NCBI GenBank assembly: GCA_029204225.1
Contig: CM055094.1
Span: 67,726,536-67,790,535 of the forward strand
DNA length: 64,000 nt
Source of the DNA: Diphasiastrum complanatum
Taxonomy: Eukaryota > Streptophyta > Lycopodiopsida > Lycopodiales > Lycopodiaceae
Reading direction: 5' to 3'
Shown here in pieces: positions 22,645-32,110 of the stretch. Both the position numbers and the translations under genes were made by a program. Each line of letters begins with the position of its first letter. The first letter of the stretch is position 1. Below the pieces are notes generated by a model, which was not told the DNA's origin, did not search any database, and saw only the letters and a list, made by a program, of their open reading frames with translations.

Positions 22645-23374
22645 GATATGATCACTACTAGCTATCCCACTCTATTTGGGACCTGAGATGAGTCACTCTT
22701 TGATTTCTCAACAAGATCTAATGTGATCTTGAGCTTGATCTATCTTCTAGATCCAAACTTACTATAGATTTGATCAAACTGGTCTCCTCTTTGATCTTGA
22801 CTTCACAAGAAGGGTGAAACAACCTATATTGAACCAAAAGAACTTTATAACACACAAATGTCTTACAAATAAAGCCTTTAATTCCAGGTTAAATCACATT
22901 GACATATTCAATCACAAACCTATCCAAAACCGAGTTGAATAGAAACACAATTTTCACTAGCTTTGCATTTCTAGATGAAAAATCATCAAAACACTTGATC
23001 TGAACCTAAAAGGTGTATTTTAGGACCTTAATAAGCCTAAGAATGACCTAATTAAGCTCTCAAATGGCTTATCAAAAATTCTAAAGAGTGGTGGCATTCA
23101 AACCTTATGAAAATCTCTACTAGGAGACATGTACTCCAAGATTCAACTCATAAGAACTTTCTAATTTGGTTTGGTTGAATGGAAATGGGTCAATCTCGGT
23201 TCCTGCAACTATAACTCAGCAAAAAAAGTTCCCTTTGATCTATTATCACTCAAATGAAACCAAATTTGAATGTACAATCACTAGATTAGTAACTAGTAGC
23301 AAGGACAAAGCCAATACTACTCAAATCTAGGATCTAAGCTTGAGAAAATCAAATCTAAAGCTCACTTTTGTTTA
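22645..23374 (-). other. Copia leader region, no gene
   Basis: This lies between gag and the primer-binding site and is noncoding. A GCCTCCGATACCA block at 23375-23387 is the degenerate primer-binding site on the minus strand. Confidence 0.65.
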
Positions 23375-23387
23375 GCCTCCGATACCA

Positions 23388-24067
23388 TGACAAAGTTTTA
23401 CTGAAAAATGAATCCCAATAAATCCTAACATTGATGGAGGATGCACAAATAAAAGATCTATATCCAAACTATGAGCAAGAATCAAGACTAGTTAACAAAA
23501 CTAGCAAATTTGGCATTTAACTCCACATTAGGCACATAGATTTGATCAAACGAACCAAAGAAAAGTGCAGAAAGCTTCTCAGACCTGTAAACAGGTTCAG
23601 TACCTTCCAAACCAAGCAATTAATCTATAAGAACACTCACATCCAATGGCTAGAACTCGCCACCAAAAGACAATGATGATAGAAGTGGAAAAACTCGGTT
23701 TTTCTTCATATTTGGATGGAAATCCCATCATACATTTATACTTTTCAAGCTCAGATATGAGAATATTAGGGCACCTCTGAACTTTTCATACCCTAACCCT
23801 AATATCTATCCTAATAGGTCATTGGATCCACCCTAACTTGGGATCAAGATCTTAAGATCCAAATTTTAGCTCCTAGAATTTCCCTAGCTTATCTAAGCAC
23901 ACTTTGGCCTCATTTCAAAGAAGCTATCACAATTTACTATGAGGAATGAAGTCTTCAAAAAGCATTCTATGCTACTTGGCACGTGTGGCATCTATTTACA
24001 TGGCCATCTTGCCAATTACAATGCATGTGACCAAAATTGGTCAAGCTAGAATTGTGAAATTTCAACA
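23388..24067 (-). repeat. 5' LTR of the 21-24 kb copia element
   Basis: It begins TGACAAAG at 23388 on the plus strand and ends TTTCAACA at 24067 (TGTTGAAA on the minus strand), with intact TG...CA termini. It is homologous to 20999-21671. Confidence 0.9.
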
Positions 24068-24072
24068 ATCCA
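24068..24072 (+). other. Target-site duplication (ATCCA), right copy
   Basis: It is identical to 20994-20998. Confidence 0.85.
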
Positions 24073-24099
24073 TTATGGGAGACCAAAGCATCTACCTTG

Positions 24100-24567
24100 T
24101 GAAGTTTACCGTACTTCATGCCTTTCGTTATAAAATTACCAGCCTTCATGATGGTACAAGCATTATCTTTGAATTTTACACCATGTCCATTTTTTCACAA
24201 TTTGTCCTACACTTATCAAATTCTTGCTATTAAGTTACCATTCTTCATGATGGTACAAAGATCGTCTTTGGAATTCTACACCATGTCCATCTTTCATTAT
24301 TTGTTCTACACATGTCAAATTCTTAGCATGAATAAGAACGTATAGCACACCTTCAAGTCTTGATCTTTTGCCACCATCTATGATTAGAGGCACACACCCC
24401 ACACCCTTAATCATGCATTCACCATCATTTCTTATATAGATGACTTTCTTTGGACTAGCAAACGTAAACATGGAATAAAAAAACTCCCTATAAATAATGA
24501 TGTTTGAACTAGCTCCACTATCTATCCACCTCTGACGTGAAGCAAAAGCACTCACAAATAAAATCAC
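24100..24567 (-). pseudogene. Copia protease to pre-integrase fragment with internal tandem duplication
   Basis: On the minus strand, R-W-I-D-S-G-A-S-S-N (protease active site) near 24505-24535 is followed by G-E-C-M-I-K-G-V-G and V-L-Y-V-L-I-H-A-K-N-L. The next segment, N-L-x-x-V-x-x-I-x-K-x-G-H-G-V-x-F, occurs twice because of a 99-bp tandem duplication (repeats starting near 24145 and 24244, each beginning TTCATGATGGTACAA). The copia element at 20999-24067 interrupts this gene; its continuation is at 20672-20998. Confidence 0.78.
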
Positions 24568-24947
24568 TCTCCTTTGGACGGATGGACAAAATACATACGT
24601 CCAATGGTCGGAATGGAGTATGCATTGATTCTACGGGTCCATCTTCGCACTCTCTTGTTGTAAATGTAAAACTGTGGCAAGTCCTGGTACAACAAGCAAC
24701 AAACCACAAATATGATGATACAACTGGCCAGACACTCTAAATGTATATGCGCCACCTACAGAGTTCCTACAGAGTTGGCAATGGATCTATCTAGATTCAC
24801 CCCAAGAGATGAAAAGGCCAAAGAGTTATTATAACTTCAAACGTGTCTTCTAAAATGCGCTCCCATGTCATCAAAAGACATGTCCAAATCAAGAAGATAA
24901 AGAGGTAGTGATGGCATCAAAGGCAAACGCACCTTGCCTTTCATGCA

Positions 24948-25976
24948 TCAAAAAGAGCTATCTCTTTCTGCTTTCCATCTTAGGGCCGAACAATGACCGC
25001 ACACAAGCTCCATCTCTCCAAGATCATGACATGTTGGTGTTTGAAGTGATCTAGCTACTTCAAAAAGACCCCATCTAGAATGTGAGACTTCTATGACTAT
25101 GAAGTTTTGCAAAGGCAAAAGCAAGGTCCAATGTCTGCGATACCTATGATTCAACCTTCTACTCCTAGCAGATCTGGATTCTTCTTTCAAAGTCCTATAT
25201 GATGCGTGATTACGCACATGATTGGGTGTAACAAACACTGTTGTCCTCGAGTCTACCCCCTCCATAACAATATTAACATTGGACATCGAATCCAATGTAA
25301 CTTGCATAATCAATTCTACACCCAATATATCCATATCTCTTGTTGTATCATCATGGGACCTCAAATGTGTATCTTCTTCCTCTTCCTAAATGGTAAATTG
25401 CAAAGCCCTGGCTTTACATTTTGCCATATACTTGTGACAAATCCTCCTCTTCCTCTCACTTCTGGATTCCACTTCAGGAGTCAAATATGAAGGATTACTA
25501 CGAACATGTTTGAGTGTAACCAACTCTACCCTCTCCGCTACTACCTCTATCTCGGATGACCTAAATTGGGTGGATGGACTCCTACAGTCCGATGGAAATG
25601 CACTACTTCCAACAAACTCTGCAAACAAGATGTTGAGGTGATGGTACCATGACATGATGTAATGACAATGGATGATACCTATATGGAGGCATGCCTACAA
25701 AAAACCGACTTCGCTACTTCTGATGTGCTCTACTACATCACTGCTAAATGATTGTACACTGGCATCTAGATTCAATGTACCATCGTTATATATGGACACA
25801 CATGTAGTGCTTATACTACATACTGTAAAAGCCCTACTCTTGGCTTGTCTCCTACAGGCCAATCTCTTCCTTGTGGCGGATGTGCTTTCAGAAACCGGAG
25901 TTTTGTATGAAATATTGTTTTGTACAAACTCCAGAGTACCTACTTGTTGGTTGGGGTTTTCAAACATGATATTCAT
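24948..25976 (-). other. Three-fold repeated basic peptide motif, origin unknown
   Basis: Three minus-strand open stretches (24948-25364, 25386-25655, 25695-25976) each contain a related segment. All three have V-[RQ]-x2-x-S-Y-x-T, then E-S-x-S, then a run of arginines and lysines and, in two copies, A-x-x-F/L-x-x-T. The motif starts near 25217, 25505 and 25925, giving spacings of 288 and 420 bases. Copies have diverged and are separated by stops, so if this was once a gene it is now broken. I do not recognise a protein family. It lies 5' to the copia protease at 24567 on the same strand, so it could be a variable insert of that element or a captured host segment. Confidence 0.4.
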
Positions 25977-26040
25977 AACCTTTGTTTATTTATCCTGCAA
26001 GTCAAACACGGATTTCGTCAAAATCAAGCAAACAATAGTG

Positions 26041-26162
<122 letters not shown>

Positions 26163-26249
26163 AGTTAATCTGATGATTAGAAGATTTGACCATGCAATTT
26201 GTTATTTAAAACTTAATAGTTATTTGTTTTTTACATCTCATATTGTATT

Positions 26250-27683
26250 GTGGCAAGGAAGGCCATTATGCCATCAATTGCTTCAAGAAGAGGAATCAAC
26301 TCAAGCAAGCCAACATCTCCAACAAGAAAGAAGACTTTATTGCAAGTGAAGGAGAGTGATCTCTTATAGTCTCTAGCTTCTCATCCTCTCCTTTCAAGAA
26401 GGATGGATTATGGTATATTGATAGTGGAGCTTCTTCACATATGTGTAGCTCCAAGGACTCTTTCTCATCTATTGCACCTTATGATGGAGCCAATAAATCA
26501 ATATACACTGCAAATGACTATGAATGTCCAATTGAAGGAATAGGGAATATTCCCTTAAAGCTTGCATCTTCTAAAGTTCTTTCTCTCACTAAAGTTCTTT
26601 TTGTACCTAAGCTTACAAAGAATCTTATTAGTGTTGGCCAATTGCTTGATAATGGCCTTGATGTGAAATTCAATATTGATACTTGTACTATCAAAAAGAA
26701 TGATGAGATTCTTGCACTAGGATCTAGATTTGGAGGCATCTATAAACTAGATACAAGAGAAAGTGTAAATTCTTGTAATGTTGCTTTTGTGAACAAGCTA
26801 TCTATGGAGGTGTTATGGCATAGGAGGTTGGGACATCCCAACAACAAATCCATGCTCTCTATGATCAAAGAAGCCAAATCTCTTGGCTTGCCAAAGTCAT
26901 TTTCCAAGGAGATCAAGCCATGTGAGGCTTGTGCTATTGCTAAATCTCACAAGAAGCCATTTACAAGATCTTCTATCAAGAGTAAGCATCCTTTGGAGTT
27001 GATCCACTCGGATGTTCATTTCTCATCATCTATGAGCAAGGGAGGAGCCACTTGCTTTGTAACTTTTATTGATGATTTCACAAGATTCACTTGGATATAT
27101 CTTATTTCTTCAAAATCTATGGTGTTTAATCATTTCCTTATTCTCAAAGCTTATGTTGAGAAGCAATTCTTATTAAATATTGAAGCTTTTAGATGTGATG
27201 GAGGTGGAGAGTACATTTCCAATGAATTTCATGACTATTGTGAGATTGAAGGCATTAAAAGGGATTTCTCTTGTGCCTACTCTCCATCTCAAAATGGAGT
27301 GGATGAGAGAAAGAATAGATCCTTATGTGAATGTGCCAAAGCCATAAAGATTGAGGCATCTTTGCCAAAAGACTTTTGGGGAGAAGCCATAAGTTGTGCA
27401 AATTATCTTTGCAATAGACTCCCACATATTGCTCTTGGAGAAAAGTCACCATATGAGATCTTATTTATGAAGAAGCCTAAGGTTGATCACCTTAGAGTTT
27501 CTGGATGCATATGTTTTGCCCATATTCCCTTGTAAACAAGGAAGAAAGATGATCCTACTTCATGCAAAGGGATCATGGTTGGATATTCATACACCAAGAA
27601 GGCCTATAGAGTCTTTATACTCTCTACCTCAAATGTTATTGAGAGTTATTTTTCATGAAGAGCAAAAATCCAATTAAGAAGGG
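26250..27683 (+). pseudogene. Copia pol first half: zinc knuckle, protease, integrase
   Basis: The zinc knuckle remainder C-G-K-E-G-H-Y-A-I-N-C lies near 26250; its first cysteine is lost. Protease W-Y-I-D-S-G-A-S-S-H-M is near 26411. A long open frame runs to 27535 with the pre-integrase H-R-R-L-G-H-P-N and C-E-A-C-x-x-x-K-S-H-K near 26820-26955, then the integrase core. The D-D-E triad is readable as H-S-D-V near 27008, C-D-G-G-G-E-Y near 27196 and Q-N-G-V-D-E-R-K-N-R near 27290. A TAA at 27533-27535 interrupts it. The downstream frame still encodes G-I-M-V-G-Y-S-Y-T-K-K-A-Y-R-V near 27571. It would ligate element cDNA into the genome. The stop and the foldback insertion at 27689 disable it. 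Confidence 0.9.
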
Positions 27684-27688
27684 GTTGA
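27684..27688 (+). other. Target-site duplication (GTTGA), left copy
   Basis: It directly flanks the foldback element and recurs at 27910-27914. Confidence 0.9.
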
Positions 27689-27909
27689 TGTTACGGCCCT
27701 AATGGGGGTTTGTACCATTAGGGGCTGTCTTGGACGTAGGGGCCAGGCCTAATCTGGATAGTAGTCGAGTAGGACCATGGGGTCACACCCGCATGCGGTA
27801 TAGGCATGTGTGTGACCCCATGGTCCTACTTGACTACTATCCAGATTAGGCCTGGCCCCTACGTCCAAGACAGCCCCTAATGGTACAAACTCCCATTAGG
27901 GCCGTAACA
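27689..27909. mobile_element. Foldback MITE-like element, 221 bp
   Basis: Two 100-bp arms (27689-27788 and 27810-27909) are reverse complements with only two mismatches. They are separated by a 21-bp spacer containing the palindrome CCGCATGCGG. Termini are TGTTACGGCCC and GGGCCGTAACA. A 5-bp direct repeat GTTGA flanks both sides. It sits inside the copia pol between the integrase and reverse-transcriptase regions, where retroelement coding sequence resumes immediately after it. It encodes no protein. The TG...CA ends with a 5-bp duplication are LTR-like, whereas the near-total palindrome is foldback-like; the superfamily is uncertain. GC content is far above the surroundings. Confidence 0.93.
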
Positions 27910-27914
27910 GTTGA
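27910..27914 (+). other. Target-site duplication (GTTGA), right copy
   Basis: It is identical to 27684-27688. Confidence 0.9.
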
Positions 27915-29467
27915 GATCAAAGCATCTCTAGATGCATCACCAACTATTGCTGTTGAAGACAATTATGATGTGATGGGGTCGAGAATTGAAGAGGAGTCTC
28001 CTCGGATTTTTTCACCAAGAAGATCTATGAGAGAGAGATCCGAGCCCAAGAGGCTCTCATATGTTGATAAAGGCAAGCAAGTGGATCTTGATTCCACTAA
28101 TTATGCCTTATTTTTTTCTCATGAAGAGCCAGAGAATGTTCAAGAGGCACTCAATACCAAGGAGTGGTATGATGCCATGAAGCAAGAGTATGATGCATTG
28201 ATCACCAACAACACTTGGAAGATTGTGGATCCACCATCCAACAAGCATGTGATTGGGTGCAAGTGGGTATTTCATACAATCATGATGGCACCATCAACAA
28301 GTACAAGGCAAGATTATGTGCTAAAGGATTTGCTCAAATCCATGGCCTTGACTACGAAGAGGCCTTTGCACCTGTTGCAAAGATGGTGACAATAAGAATT
28401 CTTATCTCTCTTGCTTGTTTTTTCAAATGGAAGGTGTTCCATTTAGATGTATCCAATGCTTCTTTAGATGGTTATCTAAAGCTTGTTGATAGTAATATTG
28501 TCATTATTCTAATCTATGTTGATGACATTATTCTTTGTGGAAGTTGCATCAAGCTAGTTGAAGAAACTAAGCTAGCACAAATGCAAGATCTAGGAGAGAT
28601 CCATTACATACTAGGCCTAGAGATTGACTTTCATGAAGATTATGTTTTTATATGTCACTCTAAATATGCTCTTTCTATGTTGAAAAAAATCCTTATGGAA
28701 AATTCTAAGAGCATAGATACTCCAATGAAGCAAATTGTCAAAGATCCTGATAAAGGTGATGAAAGATCCTTTGAGGACATCACACTTTTTAGGAGTCTTA
28801 TAGGCTCCTTAATTTGTCTTACCATCACTAGGCCCGCCGACTTGAGCTTTTGTGTGCACAAGTTGAGCCAATTTATGCAAGATCCAAAGATCCATCATTG
28901 GAAGATGGCCAAGAGGACTCTAAGATATATATCTTCATCTTTTGACTATGGTCTACTCTACAAAAGTGAATATCTATCCATTATTGGCTACTCGGATTCG
29001 TACTTTGCAATTATAAGATGGATCGAAATTCCATAAGTGCATACACCATATTTTCAGGAGGCAATCTAATATCTTGGCTTTAAAAAAGGCAAGATACTAT
29101 ATCTCTTTCTTCATGTGAGGCCAAGTACAAAGCACTCACCACAACTACCAAAGAGGTGCTTTGGATCAAGAGATTGTTATTGGAGCTAAAGTGCATCAAG
29201 GAGGATGATCTACCAATGATCAAATATGACAATATCTTGGCCCAAGCTCTTGCCAGCAATCCCATATTTCATGCAAGGAGCAAGCACATAGAAGTGACAC
29301 ACCTCTTTGTGAGGGAAAAGCTTATTGGAGGAGAAATCCATTTGGAGCATGTCAACACATCCGCTTGTATTGCCGATCTACTCACCAAGTCTTTGAGCAA
29401 CAGTGCCTTCACGAAGCATAGATCTAATCTTGGAGTAATATCAAGATCAATGCTTAATCTTCAATAG
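27915..29467 (+). pseudogene. Copia pol second half: reverse transcriptase and RNase H
   Basis: The RT leader is open from 27915 with E-A-L-N-T-K-E-W-Y-D-A-M-K-Q-E-Y and N-N-T-W-K-I-V-D. A frameshift near 28270 moves the reading to the frame with K-Y-K-A-R-L-C-A-K-G-F-A-Q and D-Y-E-E-A-F-A-P-V-A-K. After H-L-D-V-S-N-A-S-L-D-G-Y near 28440 the sequence jumps to I-L-I-Y-V-D-D-I-I-L near 28509, skipping about 60-70 residues normally present in the RT palm. The remainder reads through S-L-I-G-S-L-I-C-L to a stop near 29036. RNase H then follows with S-C-E-A-K-Y-K-A-L near 29110, I-F-H-A-R-S-K-H-I-E and I-A-D-L-L-T-K-S-L near 29370, ending at 29467. Confidence 0.9.
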
Positions 29468-29482
29468 ATAACTTTTTAGGAG

Positions 29483-30060
29483 TGTGAAAAATGCAAAAAG
29501 GTTACCTATGTTAGTTGTAGAAGTCTTACACTTTTTTATGTCAAGCATCTTGGTGTAGAACATTGATAGGGTCAAAATTGGCATAACTGGCAAATTGGTC
29601 AAATCCACATGTAATGCCTCTATTGAGCCAAAGTAGTGTAAGAGGTGAAATACGAGCTAAATAGGTTGTTGACAAGTGTTTTGATTTAGTTTGATGTGTG
29701 CCAAGTCAAAATTCAAGAGGTCCAATAGAATTTAGATGTGGAAGCATCAATGATCCAATAGGATTTGAGATATGCTTGTGAATGGACCAATAGAATCAAG
29801 AGGTGGATGCATCATTGGTCCAATAGAATTAAGACGTGTTAGAAATGAGGTCCAATAGATTTTGAGGGTGAACTACCTCGTGGATCTACTAGTGTCATTG
29901 TACTTCTCATTTGGTTCTAAGTAGTTTGGAGATCAATCAAATTTTTGAGTCTAAGTGTTTACTTGCTTTCTCTCTCTACCCGAGAGCTATTGATTTCATT
30001 CTCTCTCTACCCGAGAGTTGGCCTATTCCATACTTAGATTTTTTGAGGGAACACTTCCCA
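29483..30060 (+). repeat. Probable 3' LTR of plus-strand copia element
   Basis: The LTR should begin at TGTGAAAAATGC, 16 bases after the pol stop and next to a short purine run. There is no 5' LTR in the window to compare with, because the 5' part of the element is lost at the GA tract. Positions 29710-29870 contain loosely repeated TCCAATAGAATT-type blocks. The right end is a guess. Confidence 0.5.
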
Positions 30061-30610
30061 CACGTGTGAATGTATTTTGGTTTTGAATTAATGCATGTGG
30101 CAGTGTGTTTTTGCCTTTGAGAGTAATATAGACCTTGAACCTCAATCTAATCTTGATCATTGTGCATTCACACACCTTAGGAGATCTAAATACTATGATA
30201 TCTATGGTAGAGTCTAGACTCGCATGATGGCGCATTTTGTTCGACATATTGTTCACCGTTCTGATACGACAGCAGTGTGTGCAAGTATAGGTCCATCTTT
30301 CATTTAATGCAACAAGACATTTACAATATTATCAAGGAAGCTCATGTCTTAATTTTGCACATGGATATAAGCTTCGTTTGTATTATTGTTTCTCCTCTGG
30401 ATTTAGGGATGTGGCTATGTAGATTCCAAGCTTCGAAATACAACATTTCTACGCATCATCAACTACTATATATAAAGCCAATTTGTCAAAAAACAGCCAC
30501 AATAAATACTCTCCACGGTATAAGCTGACGCTTTGGCTTAGATTAGTCATTGATACTACTTCACGTGAATGTTTTATACACGAATATGAGTGGGTTCAAT
30601 TTTTGTTCCG
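30061..30610. other. No gene seen
   Basis: Noncoding. A segment near 30085-30180 loosely resembles 12100-12240, but the match is too weak to name an element. Confidence 0.4.
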
Positions 30611-30615
30611 CTTGA

Positions 30616-30792
30616 AACTATCTTATCGTGAATGTCTGAAATAGACCTGAAGGTGCATCAACTTGATATGGATTATCTCAAACATATTCTCGACGAATAT
30701 AGCTTATAGACGAATATAACTATCTTATCGTAAATATCTAAAACAGACCTGAAGGTGCATCAACTTGATACAGATTATCTCAAACAGATTCT
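30616..30792. repeat. Tandem duplication, period about 102 bp
   Basis: The block starting AACTATCTTATCGTGAATGT near 30617 is repeated near 30718 as AACTATCTTATCGTAAATAT. Both contain GACCTGAAGGTGCATCAACT, so this is a recent local duplication. Confidence 0.85.
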
Positions 30793-30811
30793 TGTAAGAA
30801 ACGAATCTAGC

Positions 30812-30814
<3 letters not shown>

Positions 30815-30906
<92 letters not shown>
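30815..30906. repeat. (GA)n microsatellite, about 90 bp
   Basis: An uninterrupted GA run. The Arg-Glu and Leu-Ser open frames through it are artefacts of the repeat. Confidence 0.97.
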
Positions 30907-30907
<1 letters not shown>

Positions 30908-31083
30908 ATGAAGGGAAGCAGCAGGCAGGTAGTGTGGGAGGCAGCGGGTAGCGATGGAGCGTGAGGGCAATAGTGTAGGAGCGTGAGGCACGAGTGGGCT
31001 TCCTCGAGAGCTAGAGAACTAAACAGGGACATGGGAGGCGGCGGACAGCAATGGCTATGCTGCCCGTGGGAGAGAGAGAAAAG

Positions 31084-31172
31084 AGAGTGTGTGAGGGTGT
31101 TCTTAACTCACCCTACTCTCCCTAGGCATGACATAGGGAGAGTAGAGTGGGTTAACAACACCCTTACACTCT
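31084..31172. repeat. Imperfect hairpin, MITE-like
   Basis: The left arm 31084-31124 (ending ACTCTCCCTA) and right arm 31134-31172 (starting TAGGGAGAGT) are reverse complements with a few mismatches around a 9-bp loop. No clear target duplication is visible because GA and TA repeats flank it. Confidence 0.65.
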
Positions 31173-31175
31173 CTC

Positions 31176-31178
<3 letters not shown>

Positions 31179-31238
<60 letters not shown>

Positions 31239-31244
31239 TATATA
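31179..31244. repeat. (TA)n microsatellite
   Basis: A TA run of about 65 bp with one interruption near 31233. Confidence 0.95.
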
Positions 31245-31369
31245 GACAAAATGAAAAAACTGAGAGTTTCTATCTTTCAAGGCCTTAGCATTTTTCTTAG
31301 TTTTTTTTTTTCTTTGCTACTTTGTTTTTCTAACTGTTGCATTTTAAACTATGTTTCGCATAGTCTGCA

Positions 31370-32110
31370 TTTTTGAACTGTTTTGTCGCACGGTTCGTTT
31401 CTTTGGGTCATGAAGAAAATTCAACACTAAGTCAAAAACACTTAAAAAATGATTTTGGCCAACTCTTCCAACACTTTCGCGTTTTTCGCATTTCTGCGAA
31501 AAAGGCGACACTATCTCCAAATGCCTTAGAAATGTTTTCAGGCCTGCCTTCGGGTTTTTCGCATTTTTCGCCTTTCGGGAAAAAGCGAAGGTGCCCTTGA
31601 AAAAGTGACACTGCCCTTAAAATCACAAAAAAGGGTCTTTAAGCAAAAGGCGAAGGTCTGCAGCGTGAAGGCACTGTGCAATGGGTAGAAGGCAGCTAAT
31701 GCACGAACAACAGGAGAAGGTCAAACGACGCGAAATGACACGACATGAAATGATTCGCGACACAAAACTCTTCGTGCTCCAAAGGATCAGAAAGATCAAA
31801 CAAGTACCATGAAGTACAGCGTCCCGATATTATATGATGACATCAGCAGAAGAGTGTTAGGACATGCCTAATCCGTCGCTCTTGTAATCTGAGATTAGTT
31901 ACAGATTGTTTAATCTATCTAATCAGAAATGTTACTCTGGCAAGACAGTCACGGACACAGAATAGACAGAACTGTAAAAGTCTGAGATAGCTCTAGAGTG
32001 AGTTTACAGATTAGCAGTAGCTAGTCATATTATTTGTGAGAGAGAACATCTCTCTCGCGCCAACGCACTGATCTGGGAAACAGACAGTGCTCAAGAAAGA
32101 CATTGTAAAT
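31370..32110. repeat. LTR-related fragment
   Basis: Positions 31470-31600 resemble 7540-7700 of the plus-strand LTR: both contain ATCTCCAA(A/G)G/ATGCC, TTTTCAGGCC/TTTCAGGCCT and TTTTTCGCA blocks in the same order. GATTCGCGACAC near 31752 recalls the motif seen in the other LTRs. Boundaries are unclear, and no coding region or primer-binding site was found next to it, so it may be a solo LTR or a fragment. Confidence 0.45.

Larger units (their letters stand above)
20999..24067 (-). mobile_element. Complete-ended copia element, internally deleted, with TSD
   Basis: This is a 3,069-bp minus-strand LTR retrotransposon with a left (3') LTR at 20999-21671, a right (5') LTR at 23388-24067 and a perfect 5-bp target duplication ATCCA on both sides. 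The LTRs are about 675 bp and clearly homologous along their whole length, with scattered differences. A primer-binding-like site (TGGTATCGGAGGC) adjoins the 5' LTR and a purine tract (GAGGAGGAGAG) adjoins the 3' LTR. The interior, about 1.7 kb, holds gag and a protease start but no integrase or RT. It is therefore a non-autonomous derivative that would need proteins from a relative. Confidence 0.92.

Noticed and set aside
29710-29870. Repeated TCCAATAGAATT blocks as a CRISPR-like array
   Set aside because: Spacing is irregular, repeats are imperfect and short, and this is plant DNA. They are degenerate repeats in an LTR-like region.
30725-31032. Leu-Ser and Arg-Glu rich open frames
   Set aside because: These are translations of the GA/CT microsatellite, not genes.
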